Positions 17,011 to 27,339 of a DNA stretch of 64,000 bases are shown one piece after another. The stretch comes from an uncultured Oscillospiraceae bacterium (lineage in GTDB: Bacteria; Bacillota; Clostridia; Oscillospirales; Ruminococcaceae): the NCBI GenBank assembly GCA_934444765.1, contig CAKSDC010000005.1, positions 1 through 64,000 of the forward strand, in the 5' to 3' direction. How positions within the stretch are numbered: position 1 is the stretch's first letter; every line of letters starts with the position of its first letter. The position numbers and the translations under genes were made by a program. The notes beneath the pieces were generated by a model that saw nothing but the letters and a program-made list of their open reading frames with translations, was not told the DNA's origin and ran no database searches.

Positions 17011-19155
17011 ATGAAGTTTAACGCTAATATGAAACAGCCTACCGAAACTAAGGTAGTTAATAATGTATTAAAGTATTTAGAACCTACCGACGAAGTAAAC
17101 GGTTTTTACGTCCGTCCTGGGTTTTATCTACAGAATGGGGCTACTGCTATCCCTGGGGGGGTAAACTTTACAGTACACTCTCACGGAGCAACTTCTATAG
17201 ACTTAGTCCTATTTAGAAGGAACGCTACAGAACCTTTTGCGGTAGTTCCATTTCCCGAAGACTACAGAATAGGTAACGTATACTCTATGATAGTATACGA
17301 TTTAGTAATTTCGGAATTTGAGTACGCTTTTAGAGTAGATGGACCATATCAACCGGAAAGAGGATTGATATTCGATAAGACTAAGTATCTATTAGACCCT
17401 TACGCTAAAGCCGTAGTAGGTCAGAGTGTATGGGGATATAAGCCACCTAATGGTTATCAGTACCGTGCAAGAGTAGTTACTAACGACTTCGATTGGGGCA
17501 AAGAAACCCATAAACCTATAGACATGAAAGACTTGATAATATATGAACTTCACGTTAGAGGATTTACCAAACACGAATCCTCTGGAGTAAAAAACAAGGG
17601 TACTTTTGCAGGTATAATAGAAAAGATACCATATCTTAAAAAGTTAGGTATCAACGCTATAGAACTTATGCCAGTATTTGAATTTGATGAAATGCGTGAC
17701 CTACGTCTACACGACGGCAACTATCTATTCGACTATTGGGGATATAATACTGTAAGTTTCTTTTCACCTAATACAGCCTATACAGCCAGTTTTGAACCTA
17801 ATGCCGAAGGAGATGAACTAAAAACTTTAATTAAAACTCTTAACGAAAATGGTATAGAGGTCATCTTAGACGTAGTATTCAACCATACTGCTGAGGGTAA
17901 TCAAGACGGTTCATTCTTCTGTTTTAAGGGCTTTGATAATAACATCTACTATATGCTTACTCCTAATGCAGAATACTATAACTTCAGTGGTTGCGGAAAT
18001 ACTCTAAACTGTAATCACCCTATAGTTCAGCAGATGATATTAGAGTGTCTTAGATACTGGGTAACTGAATATAGAGTAGACGGCTTTAGGTTTGACTTAG
18101 CCTCTATACTGGGTAGAAATGAAGACGGTTCCCCTATGAGTAAGCCTCCACTACTACAGAGTTTAGCGTTCGACCCTATTCTTGGTGGCGTAAAGCTGAT
18201 AGCCGAGGCTTGGGATGCTGGTGGACTATATCAAGTAGGTAGTTTTCCATCTTGGAACAGGTGGGCAGAGTGGAACGGCAAGTATCGTGACGATATGAGA
18301 TGTTTCCTAAAGGGAGATGCTGGCATGGCTAATGCAGCGGTAAACAGAATTATGGGTTCTAAAGACCTATACCCAGAGGAACACCGTGGAGAATGTGCTT
18401 CGGTAAACTTTATAAACTGTCACGACGGCTTTACTCTATACGACCTATACTCATATAATCAAAAGCACAACTTAGCCAACGGTTGGGATAATACCGACGG
18501 TGACAACAATAACAACTCTTGGAACTGTGGTGCAGAAGGCCATTCTAACAACCCTGCTATAGTTAAACTTCGTAAGAAGATGAGAAAGAACGCTTTTGCT
18601 ACTCTAATGTGTAGTAGAGGTTGTGCAATGTTCCTTGCAGGTGACGAAATATGTAACACTCAGTTCGGTAATAATAACCCATACTGTCAAGATAACGAAA
18701 TTTCTTGGTTAAACTGGGAAGTTACTCAGGAAAAACAGGAAATGTTCAACTTCTGTAGTTATATGATTAACTTTAGAAAGAAGTATCCAGTGTTAAGAGG
18801 AAAGACTAAACAGGCACACTGTGGATTTCCTGATATGAGCAAACATAGTTCTGTAGCATGGTACGATTCTTATAATAACGATACTCGTACTATAGGAGTT
18901 ATGTTCGCAGGTAGAAATGAAGAAGATACTCGAGACGATATAATATACGTTGCTATAAATACCTATTGGGAGAAGCAATACTTTCAACTACCTACACTAC
19001 CAGCCGACCTAAAGTGGCATATAGCAGTGAATACAGCTATGGACGACAAGTTCGACTGCATCGAAAACGTTAAAGATATGATGATAGTTCAAAGCGATTT
19101 AGAGTTAGAGGCTCGTTCCGTAATAATACTAATAGCAGATAAAGAACAACACTAA
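17011..19155 (+). CDS. glgX: Glycogen debranching enzyme (isoamylase type)
   Basis: GH13 enzyme that hydrolyses alpha-1,6 branch points, completing glycogen breakdown with GlgP and MalQ. An N-terminal CBM48-like domain (about 30-140) is followed by the GH13 barrel: DVVFNHTAEGN, the nucleophile Asp in YRVDGFRFDLASIL, the acid Glu in LIAEAWDAGG, and FINCHDGFTLYDLYSYN. 714 aa. The frame is open from TTG 16972, but ATG 17011 with an AAAGGA site is a better start and matches the family opening. Confidence 0.93.
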   Translation: MKFNANMKQPTETKVVNNVLKYLEPTDEVNGFYVRPGFYLQNGATAIPGGVNFTVHSHGATSIDLVLFRRNATEPFAVVPFPEDYRIGNVYSMIVYDLVISEFEYAFRVDGPYQPERGLIFDKTKYLLDPYAKAVVGQSVWGYKPPNGYQYRARVVTNDFDWGKETHKPIDMKDLIIYELHVRGFTKHESSGVKNKGTFAGIIEKIPYLKKLGINAIELMPVFEFDEMRDLRLHDGNYLFDYWGYNTVSFFSPNTAYTASFEPNAEGDELKTLIKTLNENGIEVILDVVFNHTAEGNQDGSFFCFKGFDNNIYYMLTPNAEYYNFSGCGNTLNCNHPIVQQMILECLRYWVTEYRVDGFRFDLASILGRNEDGSPMSKPPLLQSLAFDPILGGVKLIAEAWDAGGLYQVGSFPSWNRWAEWNGKYRDDMRCFLKGDAGMANAAVNRIMGSKDLYPEEHRGECASVNFINCHDGFTLYDLYSYNQKHNLANGWDNTDGDNNNNSWNCGAEGHSNNPAIVKLRKKMRKNAFATLMCSRGCAMFLAGDEICNTQFGNNNPYCQDNEISWLNWEVTQEKQEMFNFCSYMINFRKKYPVLRGKTKQAHCGFPDMSKHSSVAWYDSYNNDTRTIGVMFAGRNEEDTRDDIIYVAINTYWEKQYFQLPTLPADLKWHIAVNTAMDDKFDCIENVKDMMIVQSDLELEARSVIILIADKEQH

Positions 19156-19180
19156 TATCTATTGATATATATCTAAATAG

Positions 19181-19204
19181 TCCCTTGCTCATGTTGGCAA
19201 GGGA
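19181..19204. terminator. Bidirectional terminator
   Basis: Stem TCCCTTGC/GCAAGGGA (19181-19188 with 19197-19204) between convergent genes glgX and the PH-domain operon. T-richness on either side is modest. Confidence 0.6.
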
Positions 19205-19222
19205 TTATTGTCATTACATATA

Positions 19223-20674
19223 CTATAAGAATACTTCTATAGCGGAACGGTTTAAGCCTTTTACTCGGTGCAGTTGTGACTGTTCGGAGTTAAGATAGAA
19301 CGTTATATCGTAGGTATCGCTAAAACTTTGAAAGATAGTCTGTGTGATACATACTTTAGTAATATTGCTCTCAGCGACTAATATAGTATGAAAAGTGAAC
19401 CTTTTAGCGTATCTTATACATAGCAAGTCTTCCTTTAGAGAAAATCCTGAAGTAAATAGAGCCATTATTCTAACTATTAAGTACCATATAGACGGAATTT
19501 CACTCATAATGGCTATATACTTAATAAGGTCTGTAAGAGTAGGAAAGTAGTATATAGATATATAATAAGCTAAAGCTATTCCACCACACAGAAAAACAGC
19601 AGGATATATATACCTCCAAAAAGTAGTTATTTTAGGCTTGTATTGACTATTATTCACTTTTACGTTAGGCATTATAGCCGAAATAGTCTGTTGACAGTGT
19701 TTTTTGCTCATAATGGGAATAAACACGGGTATTTCTTTGTGTGTAGAACCGTATCCTGAACAGTTTACGTTTATAGAAACGTATCTAAATAGTTTAGTGA
19801 TAAAGCTCTGACATAGGTCTACATAGTTTACCATGTTAGGAACTATCTTATAAAAGCGTTCGGTTAGTACACCTGTACGAATGTATACCGCATCGGGTTT
19901 GCGTTTAAGTTTAAAGTTAGTATATCTTATAACGTTCGTAATAAAGGATATCAACCAACTAACGGCTATTATCAAGGATAGACTTACGAATATAGGCGAT
20001 ACGTTAAGCATCAGCATTTGAGATACGTTTTCGGTAACCATATTAAATTCATCTAATACCGAACGTTGAAAAAACTGCTCCAATATACTACCAGTCTTAA
20101 ATAAGAACACAAATATATATATAGCCCCTGATAGCGTACTTGAAAATATAAACGAAAAAAAGAAAGTACTCCAAAACTTAGGCTTATAGTAGAACGTAAT
20201 GTTGGTATTTCCATTTTCATCTAAAGTATCCGTATCGTCACTGTTCAAACTTCGTCTGATATAGTGTAAGTCGCAATAGTTTACTAATATGCTTAAATCG
20301 TTATCTAAAGTACCAGCACAGGTATTAATTATTAACTTAGTAGCTTTAAAAGGTTTTAGAAAAAAGGAATGTTCTTCTGTAATAGAGGATATCTTTTGTA
20401 TAGGAATAGTCTTACTGGTTTTGATAAATACTCCATTTTTTAACATTATAGCATCTTCTTTGACTATATAGTAAGAGAAGAACCATCTAATATAGCCAGT
20501 GAATATTATTAGTACTACAGTAAGAATATCAAACCAAGCACCTTTTAGCCAGTCCAGAAACGCTTGAGCGTCGCCTAACTTTATAGATAGTAAGCCTCTA
20601 ATTAGAGGGAATATCAGCAACCATACGTTTTTAGCAGAGTATGAAAGTATCTTTAAAAGATGTTGTCTTCTCAT
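19223..20674 (-). CDS. ydbT: YdbT-like membrane protein with bacterial PH domains
   Basis: Membrane protein of 483 aa with several hydrophobic segments (near the N-terminus, about 55-80, 165-190, 225-250 and 345-400) alternating with bacterial PH (bPH2) domains. Each repeat has the pattern of a membrane hairpin followed by an I/V-rich strand set such as DAIMLKNGVFIKTSKTIPIQKISSI and DAVYIRTGVLTERFYKIVPNMVNYVDL. It follows its YdbS-like partner 14 bp downstream, a pairing conserved in Firmicutes. In Bacillus the pair has been linked to bacteriocin resistance; the role here is not known. Confidence 0.8.
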   Translation of the reverse strand: MRRQHLLKILSYSAKNVWLLIFPLIRGLLSIKLGDAQAFLDWLKGAWFDILTVVLIIFTGYIRWFFSYYIVKEDAIMLKNGVFIKTSKTIPIQKISSITEEHSFFLKPFKATKLIINTCAGTLDNDLSILVNYCDLHYIRRSLNSDDTDTLDENGNTNITFYYKPKFWSTFFFSFIFSSTLSGAIYIFVFLFKTGSILEQFFQRSVLDEFNMVTENVSQMLMLNVSPIFVSLSLIIAVSWLISFITNVIRYTNFKLKRKPDAVYIRTGVLTERFYKIVPNMVNYVDLCQSFITKLFRYVSINVNCSGYGSTHKEIPVFIPIMSKKHCQQTISAIMPNVKVNNSQYKPKITTFWRYIYPAVFLCGGIALAYYISIYYFPTLTDLIKYIAIMSEIPSIWYLIVRIMALFTSGFSLKEDLLCIRYAKRFTFHTILVAESNITKVCITQTIFQSFSDTYDITFYLNSEQSQLHRVKGLNRSAIEVFL

Positions 20675-20688
20675 GTTAAAAATCCTTT

Positions 20689-21132
20689 CTAAAAGTTAGT
20701 ACTAATTCGTTTGACTATATTTTCATAGAGTTCTTTGCAGTCGTCTTTTTTTAGGAATATTAGTATTAAGTTTCCACCGAACGCACTTAGTATCAAAAAG
20801 TTGAAGCCTATATACTTAAACAGTGGAATATTTATAGCAGTAATATACTGAATAGAAGATATCTTCATAGTCTGATTGCTCTTAATAAAAAATCCGCTAT
20901 GTTTGGATACGGTCTTTGCTGATATGGTAACGAAAGCATTAGTAAAGTATAACGGTACGTATATAGAAGCAAAAAATACTCCTATTACAGTAATAACTCC
21001 CATAGATATATACATAATAGTAGAGTATTTTTTTAAGTATATATATATTATGGTATCTAAAGCCACGGTTAGTAGTATTATTATAATTCTAATGAATATC
21101 ATGCAACGCTTGTCTAACAGATACTTTTTCAA
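20689..21132 (-). CDS. ydbS: YdbS-like PH domain membrane protein
   Basis: 147 aa with two N-terminal membrane helices (IIIILLTVALDTIIYIYL and MGVITVIGVFFASIYVPLYF) and one bPH2 domain (FVTISAKTVSKHSGFFIKSNQTMKISSIQYITAI). The start is TTG at 21132, with a GGAGG site 9 nt upstream. It lies between the SDR gene and ydbT in one minus-strand operon with very short gaps. Confidence 0.78.
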   Translation of the reverse strand: MKKYLLDKRCMIFIRIIIILLTVALDTIIYIYLKKYSTIMYISMGVITVIGVFFASIYVPLYFTNAFVTISAKTVSKHSGFFIKSNQTMKISSIQYITAINIPLFKYIGFNFLILSAFGGNLILIFLKKDDCKELYENIVKRISTNF

Positions 21133-21153
21133 ATACGTAACACCTCCAAATAG

Positions 21154-21867
21154 TTAGCATATTCCCCCATTTACTGCGATATCCTGTGCGGTAATGTAGT
21201 TAGCCTTTTCGGAAGCCAAAAAGCTGACTAAGTTAGCCACATCTTCAGGAAGACCTATTCTATATAGTGGAACTTCTTCTTTTAGTGCTTGTAAGTCTTC
21301 GCTTGTAAGATGAGCATTCATAGGAGTATCTATAACCCCAGGGGATACACAGTTTACTCTAATATTAGATAGTCCAACTTCTTTGGCTAAAGCCTTAGTA
21401 AAGCCTATAATAGCAGACTTAGTGGCAGAGTAATGCACTTCACAAGAACCGCCAACTTCACCCCACATAGACGATATATTTATAATGTTTCCAAACTTTT
21501 TAGATATCATGTAAGGTAGCACTTCTGCTGAACAGTTTAGCACACTTAATAGATTTATATTCAGTATCTTTTCAACGTCGGATTGTGGTATGGTGTGAAA
21601 TAGTCCTACTATAGAAATTCCTGCATTGTTTACTAATAAGTCTATTTTTCCAAACTGTTGAATAGTATATTCTATCATCGATTTTACTTCATCACGTTTA
21701 GAAGTATCTGCTTGGTAACTAATACCACCTATGCTTTTAGCTAAAGTTTCGGCTTTATCCTTGTTATTGTGGTAGTGTACTACTACGGTGTAGCCATCTA
21801 AAGCAAGTTGTTTGCATATAGCTTGACCTATTCCACCTGAACCACCAGTAACTAATGCTATCATCAT
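21154..21867 (-). CDS. ymfI: EF-P 5-aminopentanone reductase-like SDR
   Basis: Short-chain dehydrogenase/reductase of 237 aa. The Rossmann motif is VTGGSGGIGQAI; NNAG follows; the catalytic set is Ser in NISSMWG with the Y..K of VHYSATKSA. The SSMWGEVGGSCEVHYSATKS context resembles Firmicute YmfI, which reduces the 5-aminopentanone group on elongation factor P Lys32, more than FabG (SSVVG). A FabG-like role is the alternative. It is the first gene of the operon with ydbS and ydbT; GAGGTG precedes the ATG. Confidence 0.75.
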   Translation of the reverse strand: MMIALVTGGSGGIGQAICKQLALDGYTVVVHYHNNKDKAETLAKSIGGISYQADTSKRDEVKSMIEYTIQQFGKIDLLVNNAGISIVGLFHTIPQSDVEKILNINLLSVLNCSAEVLPYMISKKFGNIINISSMWGEVGGSCEVHYSATKSAIIGFTKALAKEVGLSNIRVNCVSPGVIDTPMNAHLTSEDLQALKEEVPLYRIGLPEDVANLVSFLASEKANYITAQDIAVNGGIC

Positions 21868-22072
21868 AAAAATTCACCTCATATAGATTATAGCACAAAG
21901 TAAAAGTAATTGCCATAGAATATTAATATTTTGTGCAATATGATGAAATATTTTAAATTGGTTAAAATCAACTTGAAATATTCATATTACTATGATAATA
22001 TTACTTTTATAGAAAAAAGTTTGTACTATTGCCGATATAGTACACTCTTAAGAACGAATTTAAGGTGATTAT

Positions 22073-24004
22073 ATGGAAGATTTAAAACTTAAAAGAAAGT
22101 TTGGGTTAAAAGAGTGTATATTAACCGTTAAGGATACCTTAACTAAAAAGTTCCCTAAGTTAGAGGTTTTATTTGATAATATACACCGTTTAAACGTGCG
22201 AAGGGATTTAAACTCTGAAACTTACAAGGCTACTAACATACTATTAACTATAATGTTCCCGATATTCATAGTATTTATGGCGGAAATTAATCAGTGTAAG
22301 TATCCAAGTAAGTTTGTAATGTTCTTAGTGGAAAAACCTACTGTAGTACTGTATGACGTTTTGATATCGTCAATAATATTCTACTCATTGTATCTGCTAT
22401 TTAGAAAGGGATTTTGGGCGGTACTGGTACAGAGTATAGTGTACTTCTCATTGAGTATAGCGGAACTATTTAAGTATGGCACTAACGGAAACCATTTAAT
22501 ACTAACCGATATGAAGCTATTCCGAAGTATTAAAAGTTTAACTTCGTTTGCGTATATCAAGATAACCTATATGTTGGTTATATATACCGTTATAGTGTTA
22601 GCATACGTTGTGGCGTGTTTTTGGTTCAATCCTAAGTTGAAAAATTCGTTTAAAAAAAGAATAGTACCTGCTATAGGAACTATCACTGCAAGCGTTATGA
22701 TAATATGTGTACCTACCGTTTCTAACGTAGTATATGCCGTGTTCGATGTGGATACTACTAAGTCCGACAACGCTTTTCTACTAAACGAAAAGTTTGAAAA
22801 CAATAGCTTTTTAGCGTTCTTCTTGCAGACTTTCACAGAGAACATATCTAATCAACTAACTGAACCAGAAGACTATACCGAAGATACTGTAGATGAAATT
22901 CTTGACAGTACTTCCGAACAGCAAGAGGCTACTATCGGCGATAGCGATACTGTTCAACCTAACGTTATACAGATAATGTCAGAATCTTGTGCAGACTTTA
23001 GAGTGTTCGATGAACTTAATCTTAACACTACTGCATACGATAAGTTCGACCAAATAGCAAGCGAAGGCTATAGCGGTAAGGCTATAGTTCCTACATATGC
23101 AAGTTTTACCGTTAGAACAGAGTTTGAACTACTATTCGGATTACCAGTTAAGTCTTTAAACGACCCTAATATGCCTCAAAGAGTGCTATTAACTCGTGAG
23201 CAACCTACTATAGTACAGTACTACAAGCAAATGGGATACAGTACCGCTTACGTACATCCATTTTTAAGTTCGTTCTATAGCAGACAGAGAATATACTCTC
23301 AGTTTGGTTTTGATACTATGATATTCCAAGACGATTTTACAGTTCCTGTAGACTATCTTGGTAGTTATATCACAGATGATACGGTGTTCCGTCAAATAGA
23401 AACTTTAATAGATACTACTTCCGACCCTCTATTTGTACATACTACCACTATGCAAAATCACCAGCCATACACCAACGGTGAAGACCCTAACGACGAACTT
23501 AACAACTACTTAAATAATATTCAAATAACTGGCGATAGTTTAGCACAGTTTATAGACTATCTTAAGGATATAGACGAACCTACTATAGTAATGTTCATAG
23601 GTGACCATTTTCCATCTATGCGAAAAGACAACAACGTATACGATATGTTAGGTGTAAATAGTGAAAACTGTTCTATAGTATATGAACAGAACTATATAAT
23701 ATGGGCTAACTACGACTTAGACTATTCTTCTATTCCAGAAGAAAAGTTCTCTACATTCTATATGCCTTATGTACTATTAAACTTAATAGACGCTCCTAAA
23801 GATAGCTTTATTCAATCCATGCTTGATAAGATGGATACTCTACCTATCTACTCAACCAGTTATAATCCTAATATGCCTAACGATGAAGACTTAGACATAC
23901 TAACTTATGATAGAATACTTGGTGAAGACGTTTCAGGTCAGGACTTATTGGATAGCGTATTAGCTAACCGTCCAGTTACCGAAACTTCGGAACTTGTAGA
24001 ATAA
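22073..24004 (+). CDS. LTA synthase-family phosphoglycerol transferase
   Basis: Polytopic N-terminus with about five membrane helices (roughly residues 60-225) followed by an extracellular sulfatase-fold domain (about 300-600). Domain signatures are VIQIMSESCADF, the presumed nucleophile region YASFTVRTEFELLFGLP, FVHTTTMQNHQPY and VMFIGDHFPSM. These fit enzymes that move glycerophosphate onto lipoteichoic acid or membrane glycans. 643 aa. The acidic C-terminus ends before the thioesterase gene 25 bp away, suggesting co-transcription. Exact substrate not readable. Confidence 0.85.
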   Translation: MEDLKLKRKFGLKECILTVKDTLTKKFPKLEVLFDNIHRLNVRRDLNSETYKATNILLTIMFPIFIVFMAEINQCKYPSKFVMFLVEKPTVVLYDVLISSIIFYSLYLLFRKGFWAVLVQSIVYFSLSIAELFKYGTNGNHLILTDMKLFRSIKSLTSFAYIKITYMLVIYTVIVLAYVVACFWFNPKLKNSFKKRIVPAIGTITASVMIICVPTVSNVVYAVFDVDTTKSDNAFLLNEKFENNSFLAFFLQTFTENISNQLTEPEDYTEDTVDEILDSTSEQQEATIGDSDTVQPNVIQIMSESCADFRVFDELNLNTTAYDKFDQIASEGYSGKAIVPTYASFTVRTEFELLFGLPVKSLNDPNMPQRVLLTREQPTIVQYYKQMGYSTAYVHPFLSSFYSRQRIYSQFGFDTMIFQDDFTVPVDYLGSYITDDTVFRQIETLIDTTSDPLFVHTTTMQNHQPYTNGEDPNDELNNYLNNIQITGDSLAQFIDYLKDIDEPTIVMFIGDHFPSMRKDNNVYDMLGVNSENCSIVYEQNYIIWANYDLDYSSIPEEKFSTFYMPYVLLNLIDAPKDSFIQSMLDKMDTLPIYSTSYNPNMPNDEDLDILTYDRILGEDVSGQDLLDSVLANRPVTETSELVE

Positions 24005-24029
24005 TATTACAGTAAAGGAAGTGTTATAT

Positions 24030-24419
24030 TTGAACTTGGAATTAGGTACTAAAGCTACTTATTCTACTATAGTAGATAGCAATAATACTGCAAAGGCTAT
24101 GGGAAGTGGTTCTTTGGAAGTGTTTGCTACTCCTTCTATGGTTGCCATTATGGAAAAGGCTTCTACTATAGCATTAGAACCATACTTAGAAAGCGGTTCT
24201 ACTACCGTTGGTACTAATATGAACGTGGCACATACTTCTGCTACACCAGTAGGAATGAAAGTTACTGCTGAGGCTACAGTTACCAACGTAAACGGAAGAG
24301 AGATTACCTTTGACGTTAAAGCATTCGATGAGGTTGGTTTAATCGGTGAGGGTACTCATAAAAGATTTATAGTGTATGCCGAAAAGTTTCAATCTAAGGC
24401 TAACGCTAAACTAAAGTAA
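24030..24419 (+). CDS. Hotdog-fold thioesterase (FlK-like)
   Basis: 130-aa single hotdog domain of the fluoroacetyl-CoA-thioesterase-like group, recognised by the pattern ATPSMVAIMEKAS, the mid-domain TTVGTNMNVAHTSATPVGMKVTAEA and the C-terminal GEGTHKRFIV. Such proteins hydrolyse acyl-CoAs, but the actual substrate is usually unknown. TTG 24030 is the start: AAAGGAAG lies 8 nt upstream, whereas the in-frame GTG 24021 is part of that site. Confidence 0.85.
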   Translation: MNLELGTKATYSTIVDSNNTAKAMGSGSLEVFATPSMVAIMEKASTIALEPYLESGSTTVGTNMNVAHTSATPVGMKVTAEATVTNVNGREITFDVKAFDEVGLIGEGTHKRFIVYAEKFQSKANAKLK

Positions 24420-24454
24420 GTATAATATTTTTGGTCATCGGAGGACTATTTTTA

Positions 24455-24511
24455 GTTGGATAAGATGTCAAGTATACTATGATATACTTGGTAACTTATC
24501 CAACTTTTTTT
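24455..24511 (+). promoter_or_regulatory. Terminator/attenuator ahead of the MATE gene
   Basis: An outer stem GTTGGATAAG/CTTATCCAAC (24455-24464 with 24495-24504) encloses an inner stem CAAGTATA/TATACTTG, and seven T residues follow. The MATE ribosome site (GGAGA) begins within 1-2 nt of the T-run, so this cannot simply close the upstream operon without also governing transcription into the pump gene. TATAAT at 24421-24426 may be the -10 box, but no good -35 is visible. Confidence 0.7.
24456..24482 (+). CDS. Putative 8-residue leader peptide
   Basis: TTG at 24456, 10 nt after a strong GGAGGA (24440-24445), opens a frame reading MDKMSSIL then TGA. The whole ORF lies inside the 5' half of the terminator hairpin that precedes the MATE gene, the arrangement seen in ribosome-mediated attenuation of antibiotic-resistance genes. 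An internal in-frame ATG (24465) is an alternative start. Translation is inferred only. Confidence 0.45.
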   Translation: MDKMSSIL

Positions 24512-24525
24512 GGAGATATAAAATT

Positions 24526-25857
24526 ATGAAAGTTCAAATTTCAGACCATTTTACGTATGGTCGACTGTTTAAGTTTGTAATATCGTCTGTAGTTATGATG
24601 ATATTCACGTCTATCTATAGCGTAGTAGATGGACTATTTGTGGCTAATATAGTAGGAAGTAACGCACTATCTTCTATAAATATAGTAATGCCACTAATTA
24701 TGATAGTAGGTGCTTTTGGATTTATGCTTGGCACGGGTGGTGGTGCAGAAATTTCTAAAACTATAGGTCAAGGCGACCTTAAAAAGGCTAACGAATACTT
24801 TACTATGCTAATAGTTACCATTATAAGTGTAGGTGTGGTACTTTCGATACTGTGTATAGTATTCATGAAACCTATATGTTACTTTTTAGGTGCAAGCGAA
24901 CTATTAATAGACGACTGTGTTAAGTATGGCAAGATACTAATCTTTGGAAGTACTCTGTTTATGTTACAGACTTCCTTTCAAACGTTCTATATTATTGCCG
25001 AAAAGCCACATATAGCGTTAGCGTTGACTACAGCTTCTGGAATAGTAAACATAGTATTAGACTATGTATTCGTATACGTTATGAACTTAGGAATTTCCGG
25101 AGCTGGTTTAGCTACAGTCTGTGGATATGTGGTAGGTTCAGTAATACCATTAATATACTTTATGACTTCTAAGAGTAGCAAGTTGCACTTTACCACTTTA
25201 AAGATGTATCCTAAAGTACTATTGCATAGTGTAGTAAACGGTTCTTCTGAGATGCTAACTAATATATCATCTTCTATAGTAACCTTTTTATACAACAAGC
25301 AGATGATGAACCTTATAGGTGAAGACGGAGTAGCCTCTATAACGGTAATAATGTATATAAACTTTATATTTATAGCCATATACTTGGGATTTTCTATGGG
25401 TGTAGCTCCTATAGTGGGATATAACTATGGTGCTAATAATCAAGAAGAGTTACAGAACATATTCAAAAAGGGTATTAGAGTTATAGGTGGTATGGCTATA
25501 GTTATGACGATATTTTCTCAAATAGTAGCCGTTCCTTTAGTATCGTTATTTTTGGGAAAAGATAATCCATTATCAAGCATGACGGTACAAGGTTTTAGAA
25601 TATACTCACTATCGTTTTTGATATGCGGAGTTAATATATTTGGTTCTTCATTCTTTACGGCACTATGTAACGGCTTGATATCTGCGGTGATATCTACGTT
25701 GCGTTCGTTAGTATTTCAATCTTGCATGATATTAATACTACCTGTGCTATTTGAGATTAACGGTATATGGAGTTCAGTAGTAGTAGCCGAGGCACTAACG
25801 TTAATAGTAACTATATTTTGCTTAGTACGTAATAAAAATAGGTATCACTATTTTTGA
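24526..25857 (+). CDS. MATE family efflux transporter
   Basis: Twelve-helix cation-coupled exporter of 443 aa, from the opening FKFVISSVVMMIFTSIYSVVDGLFVANIVG through two pseudo-symmetric halves (second half begins near PKVLLHSVVNGSSEMLTNIS). MATE proteins export drugs, toxins or metabolites; this one resembles the VmrA/MepA branch common in Clostridia. Substrate unknown. The leader-peptide/terminator module directly upstream suggests inducible expression, perhaps by a translation inhibitor (inference). Confidence 0.88.
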   Translation: MKVQISDHFTYGRLFKFVISSVVMMIFTSIYSVVDGLFVANIVGSNALSSINIVMPLIMIVGAFGFMLGTGGGAEISKTIGQGDLKKANEYFTMLIVTIISVGVVLSILCIVFMKPICYFLGASELLIDDCVKYGKILIFGSTLFMLQTSFQTFYIIAEKPHIALALTTASGIVNIVLDYVFVYVMNLGISGAGLATVCGYVVGSVIPLIYFMTSKSSKLHFTTLKMYPKVLLHSVVNGSSEMLTNISSSIVTFLYNKQMMNLIGEDGVASITVIMYINFIFIAIYLGFSMGVAPIVGYNYGANNQEELQNIFKKGIRVIGGMAIVMTIFSQIVAVPLVSLFLGKDNPLSSMTVQGFRIYSLSFLICGVNIFGSSFFTALCNGLISAVISTLRSLVFQSCMILILPVLFEINGIWSSVVVAEALTLIVTIFCLVRNKNRYHYF

Positions 25858-25867
25858 TAAAAAACTC

Positions 25868-25896
25868 TTGAAATGCTTATCATAACATGATATAAT
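25868..25896 (+). promoter_or_regulatory. Promoter of purA
   Basis: TTGAAA (25868-25873), 17-bp spacer, TATAAT (25891-25896). Confidence 0.7.
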
Positions 25897-25956
25897 ATAC
25901 TTATTGGTGCTTTGTTAGACTAAAGCATTAACAATACTATTTTAAATACAAAGTGA

Positions 25957-27243
<1,287 letters not shown>

Positions 27244-27278
27244 TACTATAAAGGTTAATTATACTATTACACTTAATA

Positions 27279-27306
27279 TTACGGAACGTTATCTGGCGTT
27301 CCGTAA
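27279..27306 (+). terminator. Hairpin after purA
   Basis: A perfect 10-bp stem TTACGGAACG/CGTTCCGTAA (27279-27288 with 27297-27306). It lacks a T-tract, so it may be a weak terminator or an RNA processing/stability hairpin. Confidence 0.4.
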
Positions 27307-27339
27307 ACATATATATACTAAACGCTGAGGTGATATTTT

